A stretch of 42,258 bases of DNA, from positions 1 to 42,258 of the forward strand of contig KN805391.1 of the NCBI GenBank assembly GCA_000818945.1. Reading direction: 5' to 3'. Every line of letters starts with the position of its first letter. Within the stretch, counting starts at the first letter, position 1. This document shows, one piece after another, positions 10,601 to 19,500 of the stretch. The notes under the pieces are model-generated. The model was not told the origin of the DNA. It searched no databases and was given only the letters and a program-made list of their open reading frames with translations. Origin of the DNA: Schizochytrium sp. CCTCC M209059. Its lineage: Eukaryota > Sar > Bigyra > Thraustochytrida > Thraustochytriidae. The position numbers and the translations under genes were made by a program.

Positions 10601-11948
10601 AACCAATATGGACACTGAGAAAAGCCCTATAGCCTCGGCTCGTCTCGGCACGGAACCGTCCCGAATCAGCGTCTTTCCTCACATGTCTCGCATTCGAGGT
10701 TTGCGTATACTCCAAACTCGGCTTTTGAGCTTTATCAAAAATCGCCGCGAACTTGACGAGTGCCCCGTGGATCGACGCGTGCTTGTCAAGGCATTGATGG
10801 TAATGCTTCATTATCACCGACCGACACCTATTAAGGCACTCAAGGACAAGAGCAACGACGGTGCAGAGGACGGCCCTGCCGCTGTGGACCCGGAGGCGCT
10901 CATGGAAATGGAGAATCTTGTCCCTTTTGGCGCCTATGCGACTCCCCTTGTCTCGCTTTCCACCGGCTTGCCGCCCGGGGTTATCCCGCCGAGCCCTCCT
11001 CCGACGGCTGCAATGCTCGAGTCGTATACAATGGGGAATCCTACTACGGGCGCCGCTATGGCGACAGCTGCTGCCATTGCTGCTGGAGGGGGAGAGTTTG
11101 GTGGCAAACGTGCTGCACCGTTTGCCGTGCCTGTGGGGCATATGCATCCTCAAGACAAGAGACAGCGAACGATGCCCAATCCCTATGGGGCTTACTTACC
11201 CGCACATCCTTCTCAGGACACGTCCACGTCGATGGCGAACGCTGCTCCCATGCATGATCCGAACTCTCATCGCGACCTCCACCTCCTCCAACAGCATATG
11301 CTGATGCAGTTACAGCAGGCACATGCTGGAGGCCTGAATCTACCAATGGGCCAGAATCAGGGTGCCACCTTTCCCGTTTCGGGCATGCCACTTCATTTGC
11401 AAGCATTGTCACTAATGAGGTCTGCGATGGCAACCCCTGCGTCCACAACGCCTATGCCATATTCGATGCCTCCCGCTTCAGTGCCAAATGGAATTACGCC
11501 CGAGGCTTTGTATGCGCAAATGCTTGCCTTTGGAAACAGTGCTTCCAATTTGATGAACCCGGCCACAAACTCGTTCTCCCCGCCATCTCTTCCTCCCGCC
11601 TCTTCATCGTCTTCAGTGTCAACAGGCTTACAAATGGGTGCTCAAACAGGTGCGCAAACCCAATCGAATGATTTGGCAGCGATGATGATGGCAGCAGCTG
11701 CGGCAGCGATTCGCTCGGTTGCTCCCAATCCAGGCAGCGCTGCAAACGTTGCTCAACTGCAGAACTTATTCCGTGTTTTGCAGCAAGTCCAAGCGGCGCA
11801 GGGCAGCCAGCAGCAGCAACATCATCAGCAACATCATCACCACCCGCACCAGCAGCAACAGCAACAGCAACAACAACAACAGGATGCACGTGAGCGTCAG
11901 CTTAAGCTCTTGCAGATTGCCCATGCGAAATTTTCGTCAAACATGTAA
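7641..11948 (+). CDS. Large nuclear protein: SANT/Myb-like domain, duplicated HTH-like blocks, polyQ tail
   Basis: Probable chromatin or transcription regulator of 1,435 residues; I do not recognise a named orthologue. Residues about 70-125 look like a SANT/Myb-like helix set, with tryptophans in 'FDDWGI' and 'GADWDAV'. A very basic stretch (135-165, RRRKRSRK) suggestive of a nuclear signal follows, then a long acidic Glu/Asp tract (170-225). Two blocks at about 775-830 and 860-915 share the pattern 'R-L-x-L ... V-x-RWLK/R-x-D-x-x-x-A-x-x-AV' and look like duplicated helix-turn-helix units. The C-terminus is Met/Pro/Ala-rich and ends with His/Gln runs (about 1390-1415). The ATG at 7641 has A at -3 and G at +4; the TTG at 7632 was not used. 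An AATAAA lies 35 bases past the stop. A co-activator role is inferred from composition. Confidence 0.85.
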   Translation: MASDTLSRTNGKASAAGAKKPNHRAVRPSEIADDNDDEGDPLIGIPQVLTPPLAPNPSEAQRLDVPFRNVLGDVFDDWGIKPQLEFVEAIGIHGADWDAVAAALESNNNVLPSEVRDHAATHFGPKVMRTIEAKLRARASRRRKRSRKAPRKVRHKSHRKGVKDVEDGDDGSDFEESEEDDNDNDKEREQEQEQDEESEDKDENDDEEGKREIGDDNSVHDADISKELKHTRKNKNKTRTRNEVIDVAACIPSLAEKEAPWKPIEVKRFDIARLLFGFNDSKRIALMVGTRSVKNVEDFAKAYSSKARDDSYTHFPPPRELCIIDVARSYAGHGRAHISVVAALNFGSRQAPIFLPIPSTAFVEILPFVVQRNVLGVPTKLVPVPAKIAYRYLAFPRQTPRVASPGCRPWEDLGPSSPKRRRYPGGLTTEIRITLANPSETDVMRKGGFVLKLGLKNCDAFTCAPTVQTPEIFIPFSTLAWPRPALTAPINDRYAQPSDQAFDVASLRAGALPGLDAAATARVIAMRRALAAPPPRFRPPRRLLPVGEPRLISIRFPDVADLFTVYAVNLRAVGGFPASKATTTKTSPASSSSTILGTAGSSHVLVAEITGKSAPDETVRVNLVHNVQCEFHDNIPEALALFTLESKEMDDKVAPSSAIIRMRAGDFVSTDIGPLPVNRTSACHTFARYLTQALSASTPGIVDLTGDAQDSFAAGRGRKPAQGKKGSMTKKGTKVVTLLRNAKHDDDADTSDEDSRAHRNIVSVQKPPASPELLRRQLEKSMKRLKLDTDTVAELLCLFPMQVTRWLKGDDDSQAACAVEYWVRHTANQETLDEVGGSPPAEGVDFEQTPEFEFRVRLQMIICMERFNLTPRNLIERAGIQTPYVMFRWLRCADGNDAVLCAVTSCLADWYVQQIRQKSLDPAEGTPEYTSNKTWFRAALCQHDRTVMRNQQEFVQLAKDPKMGKYLRLSAEQADQVRRNARALSDATNMDTEKSPIASARLGTEPSRISVFPHMSRIRGLRILQTRLLSFIKNRRELDECPVDRRVLVKALMVMLHYHRPTPIKALKDKSNDGAEDGPAAVDPEALMEMENLVPFGAYATPLVSLSTGLPPGVIPPSPPPTAAMLESYTMGNPTTGAAMATAAAIAAGGGEFGGKRAAPFAVPVGHMHPQDKRQRTMPNPYGAYLPAHPSQDTSTSMANAAPMHDPNSHRDLHLLQQHMLMQLQQAHAGGLNLPMGQNQGATFPVSGMPLHLQALSLMRSAMATPASTTPMPYSMPPASVPNGITPEALYAQMLAFGNSASNLMNPATNSFSPPSLPPASSSSSVSTGLQMGAQTGAQTQSNDLAAMMMAAAAAAIRSVAPNPGSAANVAQLQNLFRVLQQVQAAQGSQQQQHHQQHHHHPHQQQQQQQQQQQDARERQLKLLQIAHAKFSSNM

Positions 11949-11982
11949 ATTTCATCATGGCATCAAACAGACCCAACAAACG

Positions 11983-11988
11983 AATAAA
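11983..11988 (+). promoter_or_regulatory. AATAAA polyadenylation signal
   Basis: Canonical AATAAA 34 bases after the stop of the SANT/polyQ gene, in an A-rich convergent spacer of 180 bases shared with the minus-strand TMEM17-like gene. Confidence 0.5.
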
Positions 11989-12128
11989 ACAATGAAACAA
12001 ACAAAACAAGAAAACCTAAGACAAACACATGAACACAGAATAGCCACATATGACAACATTAAAAAACAAATGACAGCGTTTGGCCATCGCCGCCAATGAC
12101 GAATACAGAGCCTCCTTTTTCCCGCGCG

Positions 12129-12629
12129 TCAATATTTATCCTCTGATACAAGTCTCGAGTAGCTCGTTGTCTGCTTTTTAACAAGAGCTTGCATGGCGTG
12201 ATATCCCATGACAAGCTCTACCCCCGTGAAGGTGAACATGAAGCCGCCAAGGATCCGCTCGACGGGGAATTGCAAGTCTTGCAGGTTCATGAGATACAGC
12301 AAACAGGGGAGCTGCGGGAACAACGAGAGAAGCAAAAAGACCGACATTTGCGGGAGTTTCTCCTGAAGATTCCCTGTAAAGCCGAACCACAGGCGAAAGA
12401 CCTCGGAAGCACACCACACACCAAAAGTCAGCGGCGCAAGAACTTTTCCGAATACATCAAGCTCGAAGGTGCGCAGCTTTTCCGTCAGTGCAAGGCTTTG
12501 CAGCACTAGAAATATCGCAGACATGTACACATTGAATTGCAGACAGACTTGGAGCGCCGCACTCGTGCTCGAGCGCGTATGCACAAACCCACGCGGCACC
12601 GGAGATTCCTCCTCGTCCCAGTCGTGCAT
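12129..12629 (-). CDS. TMEM17: TMEM17-like ciliary transition-zone membrane protein
   Basis: 166-residue four-span membrane protein. The centre carries 'FGFTGNLQEKLPQM' followed by 'FLLLSLFPQLP', which closely matches the signature of TMEM17 ('GNLQEKxPEL...LLSLLLQLP' in animals). Spans lie at about 26-48, 62-84, 95-115 and 125-147, with short charged ends. Animal TMEM17 is about 200 residues; here both tails are shorter. Family knowledge: TMEM17 belongs to the MKS/B9 transition-zone complex that gates the cilium, which implies a flagellated stage. The start is the ATG at 12629. Only 76 bases separate it from the (TCGTG)117 array, so the array lies in the 5' UTR or core promoter. It converges with the SANT/polyQ gene. 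Confidence 0.85.
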   Translation of the reverse strand: MHDWDEEESPVPRGFVHTRSSTSAALQVCLQFNVYMSAIFLVLQSLALTEKLRTFELDVFGKVLAPLTFGVWCASEVFRLWFGFTGNLQEKLPQMSVFLLLSLFPQLPCLLYLMNLQDLQFPVERILGGFMFTFTGVELVMGYHAMQALVKKQTTSYSRLVSEDKY

Positions 12630-12705
12630 CGTTCTCGCCGTGCCGCGTCAGCCTATAGCTGCGTCGCGTCGAGTCGTGTCGCGTCGACTTGTGTTGACTC
12701 GCGTG

Positions 12706-13290
12706 TCGTGTCGTGTCGTGTCGTGTCGTGTCGTGTCGTGTCGTGTCGTGTCGTGTCGTGTCGTGTCGTGTCGTGTCGTGTCGTGTCGTGTCGTGTCGTG
12801 TCGTGTCGTGTCGTGTCGTGTCGTGTCGTGTCGTGTCGTGTCGTGTCGTGTCGTGTCGTGTCGTGTCGTGTCGTGTCGTGTCGTGTCGTGTCGTGTCGTG
12901 TCGTGTCGTGTCGTGTCGTGTCGTGTCGTGTCGTGTCGTGTCGTGTCGTGTCGTGTCGTGTCGTGTCGTGTCGTGTCGTGTCGTGTCGTGTCGTGTCGTG
13001 TCGTGTCGTGTCGTGTCGTGTCGTGTCGTGTCGTGTCGTGTCGTGTCGTGTCGTGTCGTGTCGTGTCGTGTCGTGTCGTGTCGTGTCGTGTCGTGTCGTG
13101 TCGTGTCGTGTCGTGTCGTGTCGTGTCGTGTCGTGTCGTGTCGTGTCGTGTCGTGTCGTGTCGTGTCGTGTCGTGTCGTGTCGTGTCGTGTCGTGTCGTG
13201 TCGTGTCGTGTCGTGTCGTGTCGTGTCGTGTCGTGTCGTGTCGTGTCGTGTCGTGTCGTGTCGTGTCGTGTCGTGTCGTGTCGTGTCGTG
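12706..13290. repeat. (TCGTG)n array, 117 perfect copies, next to TMEM17-like start
   Basis: 585 bases of perfect TCGTG pentanucleotide with no interruption, preceded at about 12655-12705 by degenerate TCGCG/TCGAG/TCGTG units that look like decayed copies. Relative to the TMEM17-like gene it reads (CACGA)n. All three plus frames run through it as SCRVV repeats and a minus frame as RHDTT; these are not genes. Confidence 0.98.
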
Positions 13291-13779
13291 TCTTACGCGC
13301 GCTGGCAAGAACTCGCGCGTATGTAGTATGGCTGGGCTCGTGCCATACAATTCGATCTCATCCTCGTCTGCTTGCTTGCTTGCTTGCTTGCTCTCCATCC
13401 CTGAAAAGACGCCGCTCTGCGTTTTACCGTTGCAACGAGGAGACACGTCAAGTGTGTCCCATTTTCGTTGCTGATAAAAGGTCGCCGTGTGCGACGTTAA
13501 CGACGCCGACCCGCAATGCGCAGGCGTTCTTTTCCCATGTGTATTTTGCAAAATCGACTGGATCATTTTCACTTTGAAAATCTACGTAGGCATTGCGTCT
13601 CATCTTCTCTCGGTTGCGGCTGCTGCGGCTGCGGGGGTTCGTAGAGAATTACTCCTTGCGCTCTTTCTTTTTCTACAGTGCTGGAGCCAGAACCGATGCT
13701 TTGCAGAGAATTGCTTACGGAAAGAAAGCCATCAAGACGCTTAAGCAAGACCATGGCATGCCCGCGCGCTCGCACCTTC
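13291..13779. other. Spacer without supported gene
   Basis: It holds a (TTGC)n run at about 13371-13392. It could contain the TMEM17-like gene's upstream elements and the 3' UTR of the putative minus-strand gene ending at 13780. I see no protein-like frame. Confidence 0.5.
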
Positions 13780-14266
13780 TCAGACAGAGATGCCATTTGT
13801 ATAGTAGTATGCCCCCATGAATCCATGGAGACCTATTTGATAATATTCTAGCAAATGCGTCATTTCCTTGATAGAGAAAGATTGAACCGGGTCTGTGTCC
13901 AAAGTGAAATGGACCCGGGAACTAAAGTTCAAGCCGGAAGAGCCACCAAACTTTGGTGACTGTTCATCTGCCGCCTTTGCCCGTAAGGTCGCTGCCGCTG
14001 GTTGTAGGCTTCACGATCCATGACACTCTCCCCTCCATAATTTGACCCACCCTTTCACCCTCCCTCTCTCCCTCCCTCCCCACGCTCTCACCCTCATGCT
14101 CGTGCTCGTGCTCGCCGTCGCGGGTCACGGTGAACGGCCCCTGGACAACGCGAAAGTCCAACTTCAAGATCCGGTAAGGGACGTCGAGTCGAGTCGAGTC
14201 GAGTCGAGTCGTTCCGGATTCGCCCGAAGCTCGCCCGGCCTGGCCACCGCTCGCTCCTTCTATACT
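13780..14266 (-). CDS. Probable spliced hypothetical protein, 5' end unresolved
   Basis: Unidentified protein seen only when splicing is allowed. On the minus strand an upstream exon is open from 14266 to 14092 and includes 'DVPYRILKLDFRVVQGPFTV'. A GTGAGA donor begins at 14091. An acceptor AG at 13999-13998 gives a 94-base intron that keeps phase (one base plus two bases of a codon). The last exon, 13997-13780, reads on through 'NFSSRVHFTLDTDPVQSFS' and 'MTHLLEYYQIGLHGFMGAYY' and ends at TGA 13782-13780. A second AG at 13993-13992 is also in phase. Composition is protein-like with G/C-rich third positions upstream. No ATG lies in the first open stretch, so at least one more 5' exon or a different start is needed. 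A (GAGTC)5 microsatellite sits inside the first stretch. I cannot name a family; chance is possible. Confidence 0.42.
14186..14210. repeat. (GAGTC)5 pentanucleotide repeat
   Basis: Five perfect GAGTC units. This is the same unit length as the large TCGTG array 900 bases away and differs from it in only a few bases. It overlaps the putative minus-strand exon. Confidence 0.9.
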
Positions 14267-14372
14267 CTAGTGGTCGGTTGTAAGCTCGTAGCGCGCGCGC
14301 GGAAGCTTAGCTTACTAACTACATCGTATACGTAGTATAAGCCGGTTAAGATCGAGCGAGTGATCGCTCTAT

Positions 14373-14423
14373 TGATCGATCGATCGATCAATCAATCAAT
14401 CAACCAATTAATCAGTCAATCAG

Positions 14424-14456
<33 letters not shown>

Positions 14457-14507
14457 TAATCAATCAATCAATCAATCAATCGATCGATCGATCGATCGAT
14501 CAATCAA
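14373..14507. repeat. Compound tetranucleotide array GATC-AATC-GATC
   Basis: About 135 bases, starting with self-complementary GATC units, passing through AATC units (with a few TAATC/AGTC variants) and ending again with GATC units. The two GATC blocks can pair with each other, leaving the AATC block as a loop of roughly 90 bases. Confidence 0.9.
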
Positions 14508-14829
14508 GCGCTGGAAATGGAAATGGCAGTGTGCGCGACCAGGACCTGCACTGCACTGCACTGCTAGCTAGCTAGCTATAGCAACACTGAGCGCTCCGAT
14601 TTCCGGCGGAGTATGCGACATTGCAATTGCACGCCTCGCCCGCCCGCTCGCTCGCTCTCTCGCAGCTGCAGGCCGGGCAGCAAAATAGTAACCAGCCGGT
14701 ACGAGCTCGCAGCGGCGCAGCGACTCCTCGAGCTTGCGGAGAGCAGACGAAAGCGCGGACGCGAAGAGGCAGGCAGGACGGAGACTCGCAGACCGTGACG
14801 TCAGCAAGCTGGGAAAGGGACGCAAGACG

Positions 14830-16308
14830 ATGGCGGAGAAGCTCTCGCACGAGCAATGGGTCGAGGCGCTGCTCGAGGCCACGAAAGACTTCGGCGGAGA
14901 CATCCCGCCGACACAGCGTGCCGAGCAGCTGCGCGGGCTGATCAAGACCGGCCTGCTCAAGTTCACCGACTTGCGCGATAACCCGGAGCGCTTCTTCGAG
15001 GCACATCGGATTCTCCTTTCGCCGGGTATCAACGCGCTGGGCGGCGAGGGCATGAGCGTGGCTTTCACCGTCAGCTTCAACCTCTGGGCCGGCAGCATTC
15101 TCGGCCTCGGCGGGCCCAGCCAGGTAGCAGCCCTCGATGACATGCAAGAGGCCGGCACTCTCGGCTGCTTTTGCCTCACGGAAAAGTACGCCGGCGTCAA
15201 TAGTGGCCTCGTTGTTCAGACCACGGCTACCTGGATCCCCGAGCGCCAGCAATTCCTTCTCGACACCCCGAACGATGGTGCCAAGAAAAACTGGATTAGC
15301 CAAGGTCTCACCGCCACAAGCGCCGTTGTCATTGCCGACCTCATTGTCAATGGCAAGTCGCACGGCCCTCACGGATTCGTCATGAAAATCCGCGACAACG
15401 AGACCGGCGACCTTGTCCAGGGGGTCACCATGGAGGACATGGGCCTCAAGACCTGCGCCAATGACCTCGACAACGCGGCCGTCTCCTTCAAGGACGTCTA
15501 CGTTGATCGTTCCGCGCTTCTCAACCGCTACGCGGACATCCAGGACGACAAGTACGTGCAAACGGCCGAGACCAAGATGCGTCTCGAGGTGATCGGTCAG
15601 CGCCTGCTCACGGGCCGCCTCGCCATTGCCGAGGCCTCCGTTGAGTTCGCGCGCCGTATCTTTGAGCGTGCGCGCAAGTATGCGGACGACAAGATCTGCT
15701 GGGCACCCAAGGGCCTCCCCCAGCCCCGCCTTTCTGAAATCCCGCACATTGCGGCCATCTTCGCTGAGGCCGACGCCAAGCTCGATGCCCTCGCGGCTTA
15801 CAACGCCAAGGTTGAGAGCCGCCTGTGTACGCTTTTGCGCGAGACGGCCATTCCTGACGCGGACCTTGTCGAGTGCATTGCCGTCTCCAAGGTCAAGAGC
15901 GTCTGGACTGCTATCGACCTCACCGATAAGCTTAAGCGCGAGCTCGGCAGCTACTCGCTCATGGCCGAGTCTGGCATGCAGAGCATCCCCTGGCTCCTGT
16001 GCTGCAGTTTTGCCGAGGGCGATGGCCGTATCCTTTTGCAAAAGATTGCGCGTGACTCCATGAAGTCTTTCAAAAAGTCGACCTGGAAGGAGACTGGCAA
16101 GGAAATCATCTTTGGTTCTTCGCCCGAGCAGCAAGAGATGAAGCTTCGCTTCCAGCTCAGTCGTGTGCTTTCGAGCGCAACCTCCCCTGCCGACGCGGCC
16201 CGACTCTGGAACGAGAACTACGAGCTTATTTACGCTCTCGCAGACGCTGTCTGTGACAGACACGTCGCCGAAGCCATTGGCGAGGACCGCATCCTCTCCA
16301 AGCTCTAA
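14830..16308 (+). CDS. Peroxisomal acyl-CoA oxidase/dehydrogenase-like flavoenzyme with PTS1
   Basis: Predicted flavin enzyme for the first, alpha-beta dehydrogenation step of fatty-acid beta-oxidation. The 492 residues contain the flavin-site region 'GCFCLTEKYAGVNSG' (from about 110), which aligns with 'GCFALTELGHGSN' of acyl-CoA oxidases. A later 'AEGDGRILLQKIARD' (395-409) matches the region that supplies the catalytic glutamate in oxidases. The protein ends Ser-Lys-Leu, the classic type 1 peroxisomal targeting signal. This favours an oxidase in peroxisomes over a mitochondrial dehydrogenase. It is shorter than usual acyl-CoA oxidases (about 650) and longer than dehydrogenases (about 400). 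The ATG at 14830 has A at -3 and G at +4. A more upstream in-frame start at 14734 would add 32 Arg-rich residues and looks like UTR. Confidence 0.9.
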   Translation: MAEKLSHEQWVEALLEATKDFGGDIPPTQRAEQLRGLIKTGLLKFTDLRDNPERFFEAHRILLSPGINALGGEGMSVAFTVSFNLWAGSILGLGGPSQVAALDDMQEAGTLGCFCLTEKYAGVNSGLVVQTTATWIPERQQFLLDTPNDGAKKNWISQGLTATSAVVIADLIVNGKSHGPHGFVMKIRDNETGDLVQGVTMEDMGLKTCANDLDNAAVSFKDVYVDRSALLNRYADIQDDKYVQTAETKMRLEVIGQRLLTGRLAIAEASVEFARRIFERARKYADDKICWAPKGLPQPRLSEIPHIAAIFAEADAKLDALAAYNAKVESRLCTLLRETAIPDADLVECIAVSKVKSVWTAIDLTDKLKRELGSYSLMAESGMQSIPWLLCCSFAEGDGRILLQKIARDSMKSFKKSTWKETGKEIIFGSSPEQQEMKLRFQLSRVLSSATSPADAARLWNENYELIYALADAVCDRHVAEAIGEDRILSKL

Positions 16309-16575
16309 ATCCGGCTGCAAACGGCAAGGCTTTTGCAATTTTATTTCAACGTCAAGCCCGCCAGCCACAGCTCCCTCTTTCTTCTATATATATATATATC
16401 TCAATTTATACGCCTCTCTCTCTCTCACTCGCTTTCCTTTTGTTTCTGATCCACGAGCCTATAATCTTGCGCAGACTCTGTCAGTAGCCAGCCAGGACTT
16501 GACCGAGCGCACGCTTCCGCAAGCCTTGTCACAAGCTTGCCTTGTCATCCTTTTTTGACGCTTTATTGTAGTCGA
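16309..16575. other. Short spacer between two plus-strand genes
   Basis: 267 bases with a (TA)n run near 16386-16399 and a pyrimidine-rich CTCT stretch. It probably holds the 3' UTR of the acyl-CoA oxidase-like gene and the promoter of the next gene. Confidence 0.5.
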
Positions 16576-19500
16576 ATGAAGAAAGGCGGTCTCACGGTTA
16601 GCCTACAACAACATAACAACTTGGCTCTCATGGCAGACGTGGCCCTGCGCGCGTCTGCGGCCCGATGGCTGGCGCGAGAAGCCGGCGCAGATGCGGCGGA
16701 GGAGGACTTCGCAGACAGACTACTTCGTGACCTCAACGCCACGCTAGACGGTGTGAGACCTATCCGCTCATCACACCTGCAAGATGACCGCGAGGCACCA
16801 GCAGCGGCACGCCGCAAAGAGCTGTACGTTCTTCGACTGCAAGAAGCCACGTATAATCTGATTAATGCAACACAGCAAAGAAAACACTGACGTGACCGCA
16901 TATACGCGCAGACGCGAACAAACGCTGGACAAATGGATTCGTGGCAAGATCTTCTCCACTGAGGAACGGGCTCAGGACATCGAACTCGCCACACTTTTCT
17001 TTAAACACCCAGCCACACGTGAGCCTTGCTTGAAACTCATGTTGCGAGCAATTCCCTCAATGCAGAATCCACGCGATGATGACCTGTTGGATCACGCACT
17101 GGCGCACCTTGAACCAGAGAGCGTAGAGAAATTAGCCAATTTGCTCTTGCGCAGTGGCGACATGGAGAGCCAAAACAAGGAACAGGATCAATCGCGCTGG
17201 ACAAGAGTCCTATTGCGACTCTTTGCCATTCCTCCACCTGACTCGTCCGCCCGGAAATCCATTGAAAAGCTTCTCTCACACACCGGGACGCCCAGCAAAA
17301 GCGCTGCGCTTGTTGCTTGTGCAAGACAAGCAAGGTGGCTGTCCCAAAGTGCACCGCTGTGGGAACTCCTTCTCTCCACCATGATATCTCGGGCAGCCAA
17401 ATTAGATCATTACAATGATGATCTTCAGGCCCTTGTTCATTTGGCTCCTTTTGCTCTCTCTCGAGCAAACACAGAAGCAGCATATGAGCTTTGGATAAAG
17501 GCGTTTGCAGCCAAACGAGATCGATTTTTGGTTGCTTGTGGCGCGCTCCCGTCCACATTCGTACCCATCGAAGAACGACAAGCCGTCGAGAAGGCACTTT
17601 GTCAGCAATGTGCACAGGACGCGGACTTCCTCTTCCCGGCGCTTGTCTTGAGCACCTGTTGCGGACTAGAACCGGACAAAATTGCAATTGCCCTTTTCCG
17701 AGCGCTAAAATCCCCACCAACCTCTGTGCCCAAGCTTAATGACGATCTTTGTACAGCATTTACAAGAGCTTTGATACATCATACCAATGAGGCAAATGCA
17801 GGGTCCCAACTTCAGCGTTTTGCAAGCAAACTCCTTGCACAAATTGTACATTCAGAAAACAAGGCGTTAGACGTAGCTTTGGCCGACTGCCTCAGCGCAC
17901 GTACGTCTTGCTCTCATGCATTTCAGGCCATTGCTAGCGTTCAGAACCTTGAGCATCATCCGGGCCGGCCCATCGTGAGCCGTATGATCAGCCGCGTATT
18001 CTCACCCCTCGACGAATCAAGTATGCTTCAAGTATGCTCGATTCTGTGCAAACTTGGGTTTGAGCCTCAGACTCGATTATTGGACCAGGTACAAAGTCAC
18101 ATTCTCGCTTCTCGTCGTCACGAGAATCTCAAGCGCGGTACAGCTGTTCTTGGTGCCATCTTTGAATCCGCTGCGCATGACAGTGCTATCAATGCTACGA
18201 CAGCGCCGATTCTAAAGCAGATCTGCGAGTTCTTGGCTCGCTTGTGCAGTCTCAACCGCGACACTGCCACGCTTGCCTGTGAGGTCGTCCTCCAAACTCC
18301 TTTAAAAGACGGGCAGCTTTGCTCGTTTCTTAAACATGCAGACGCATTTAATGGACTTCGAAGAGCCCTGGAAATTGTGCGCGACGATCTCGTGCGTCGA
18401 GCCGCAGCAAAGTCGCTTCCACGTCACAAGCTAGAGCAACTACTCTCACTCCCATTCGCGCAAATCATTCGCGCCAGAGTCGCCCTTGGGGACTCTTTGG
18501 CGACGCACCTGAGAGTAGACGCCAAGAAAGAGCTCCGGGAAGCTCTGCGTCTGGATATTGACATCGAAGAACTTGAGACGAACGCAAAAGACGCAAGTGC
18601 GATGGCGTCGGTCTTTGATAACGTCTCACACCAAGGCGTGCTCGAGCTCGCTGCTCTAATGGCAGAAGACGCCTGCGCGCAAACAGAAAATCACCACGTT
18701 TGTCTCAAACTCTGCGCGCTATGCGCGTCTTTCTTTGGATCGCAACAGACTGTCTTGCAGATGCCAACGTTGGAGAATGCCAAGTTTCTTCAAAGTATCC
18801 TTCCCGCCATCACGGCAGCGCCAGACCCATGCCCCGAGAAAGCCATCACTTTTGCGGTCTTTCTTGCGGAGCAAAGCATGGCCAAAATCAGTCTGTCCAC
18901 ACTTACTGATCTTCTGGAAAAAACACACTTCGGACGAAAAGGACGTGCATTGCCAGAAGTGGAGGTCAAGCTGCTAGGGATGATTGAAAGCCGTCTAAAA
19001 GCAATCGACTTGCGCGATTCGAACGCTGAAAGTTTCACTGCGGAAGCTGGTGCGGTGCTCGAGCGCCTCGCAGCAGTATTTCTTAAAACTGTGCAATCTA
19101 CAGGTATGACCGCATCTCAATTTCGCAACTTCGGCGCGGTCCTCGCTCTGCTCATCCCATTGGCCGCCGTGGAGAGTCGTCGAGGTGTACTTGCCATTCA
19201 GAAAGCCTGTTTTGAGCTCCTCCTCACAATGGACCTTTCCACCGTCGCGAATCTGCGCATTCTGCTTGAAGTGACTCTGCCGGTAACACCAGTGGACGCA
19301 AGCGATAGTTTTGCGCGCATCGAGTCAATCCTGCAAGTTTCTCTTTTGACGAAAGCGGAACTCAAACGCAAGCTGCGCGCACATGAACGAGTCCCTCGCA
19401 TTATGGCCTCCCAAGTTACTTTGCAGACAGCGACGCAGCACGCGCTCGAGAGCTTGGATGCGCTTCTTGGCGAAGGATTCATCAGCCTAGATCGCGAGAC

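Noticed and set aside
9960..11153. 397-residue minus-strand frame inside the SANT/polyQ gene
   Set aside because: Shadow of the coding strand, with no domain and unusual Cys/His/Arg composition.
12457..13577. Open frames of SCRVV and RHDTT repeats
   Set aside because: Pure translation of the TCGTG array, with equivalent frames on both strands; only the TMEM17-like frame at 12129-12629 is protein-like.
14572..16368. 598-residue minus-strand open frame
   Set aside because: Antisense of the acyl-CoA oxidase-like gene, open because of strong third-position G/C bias; the plus strand has clear motifs.
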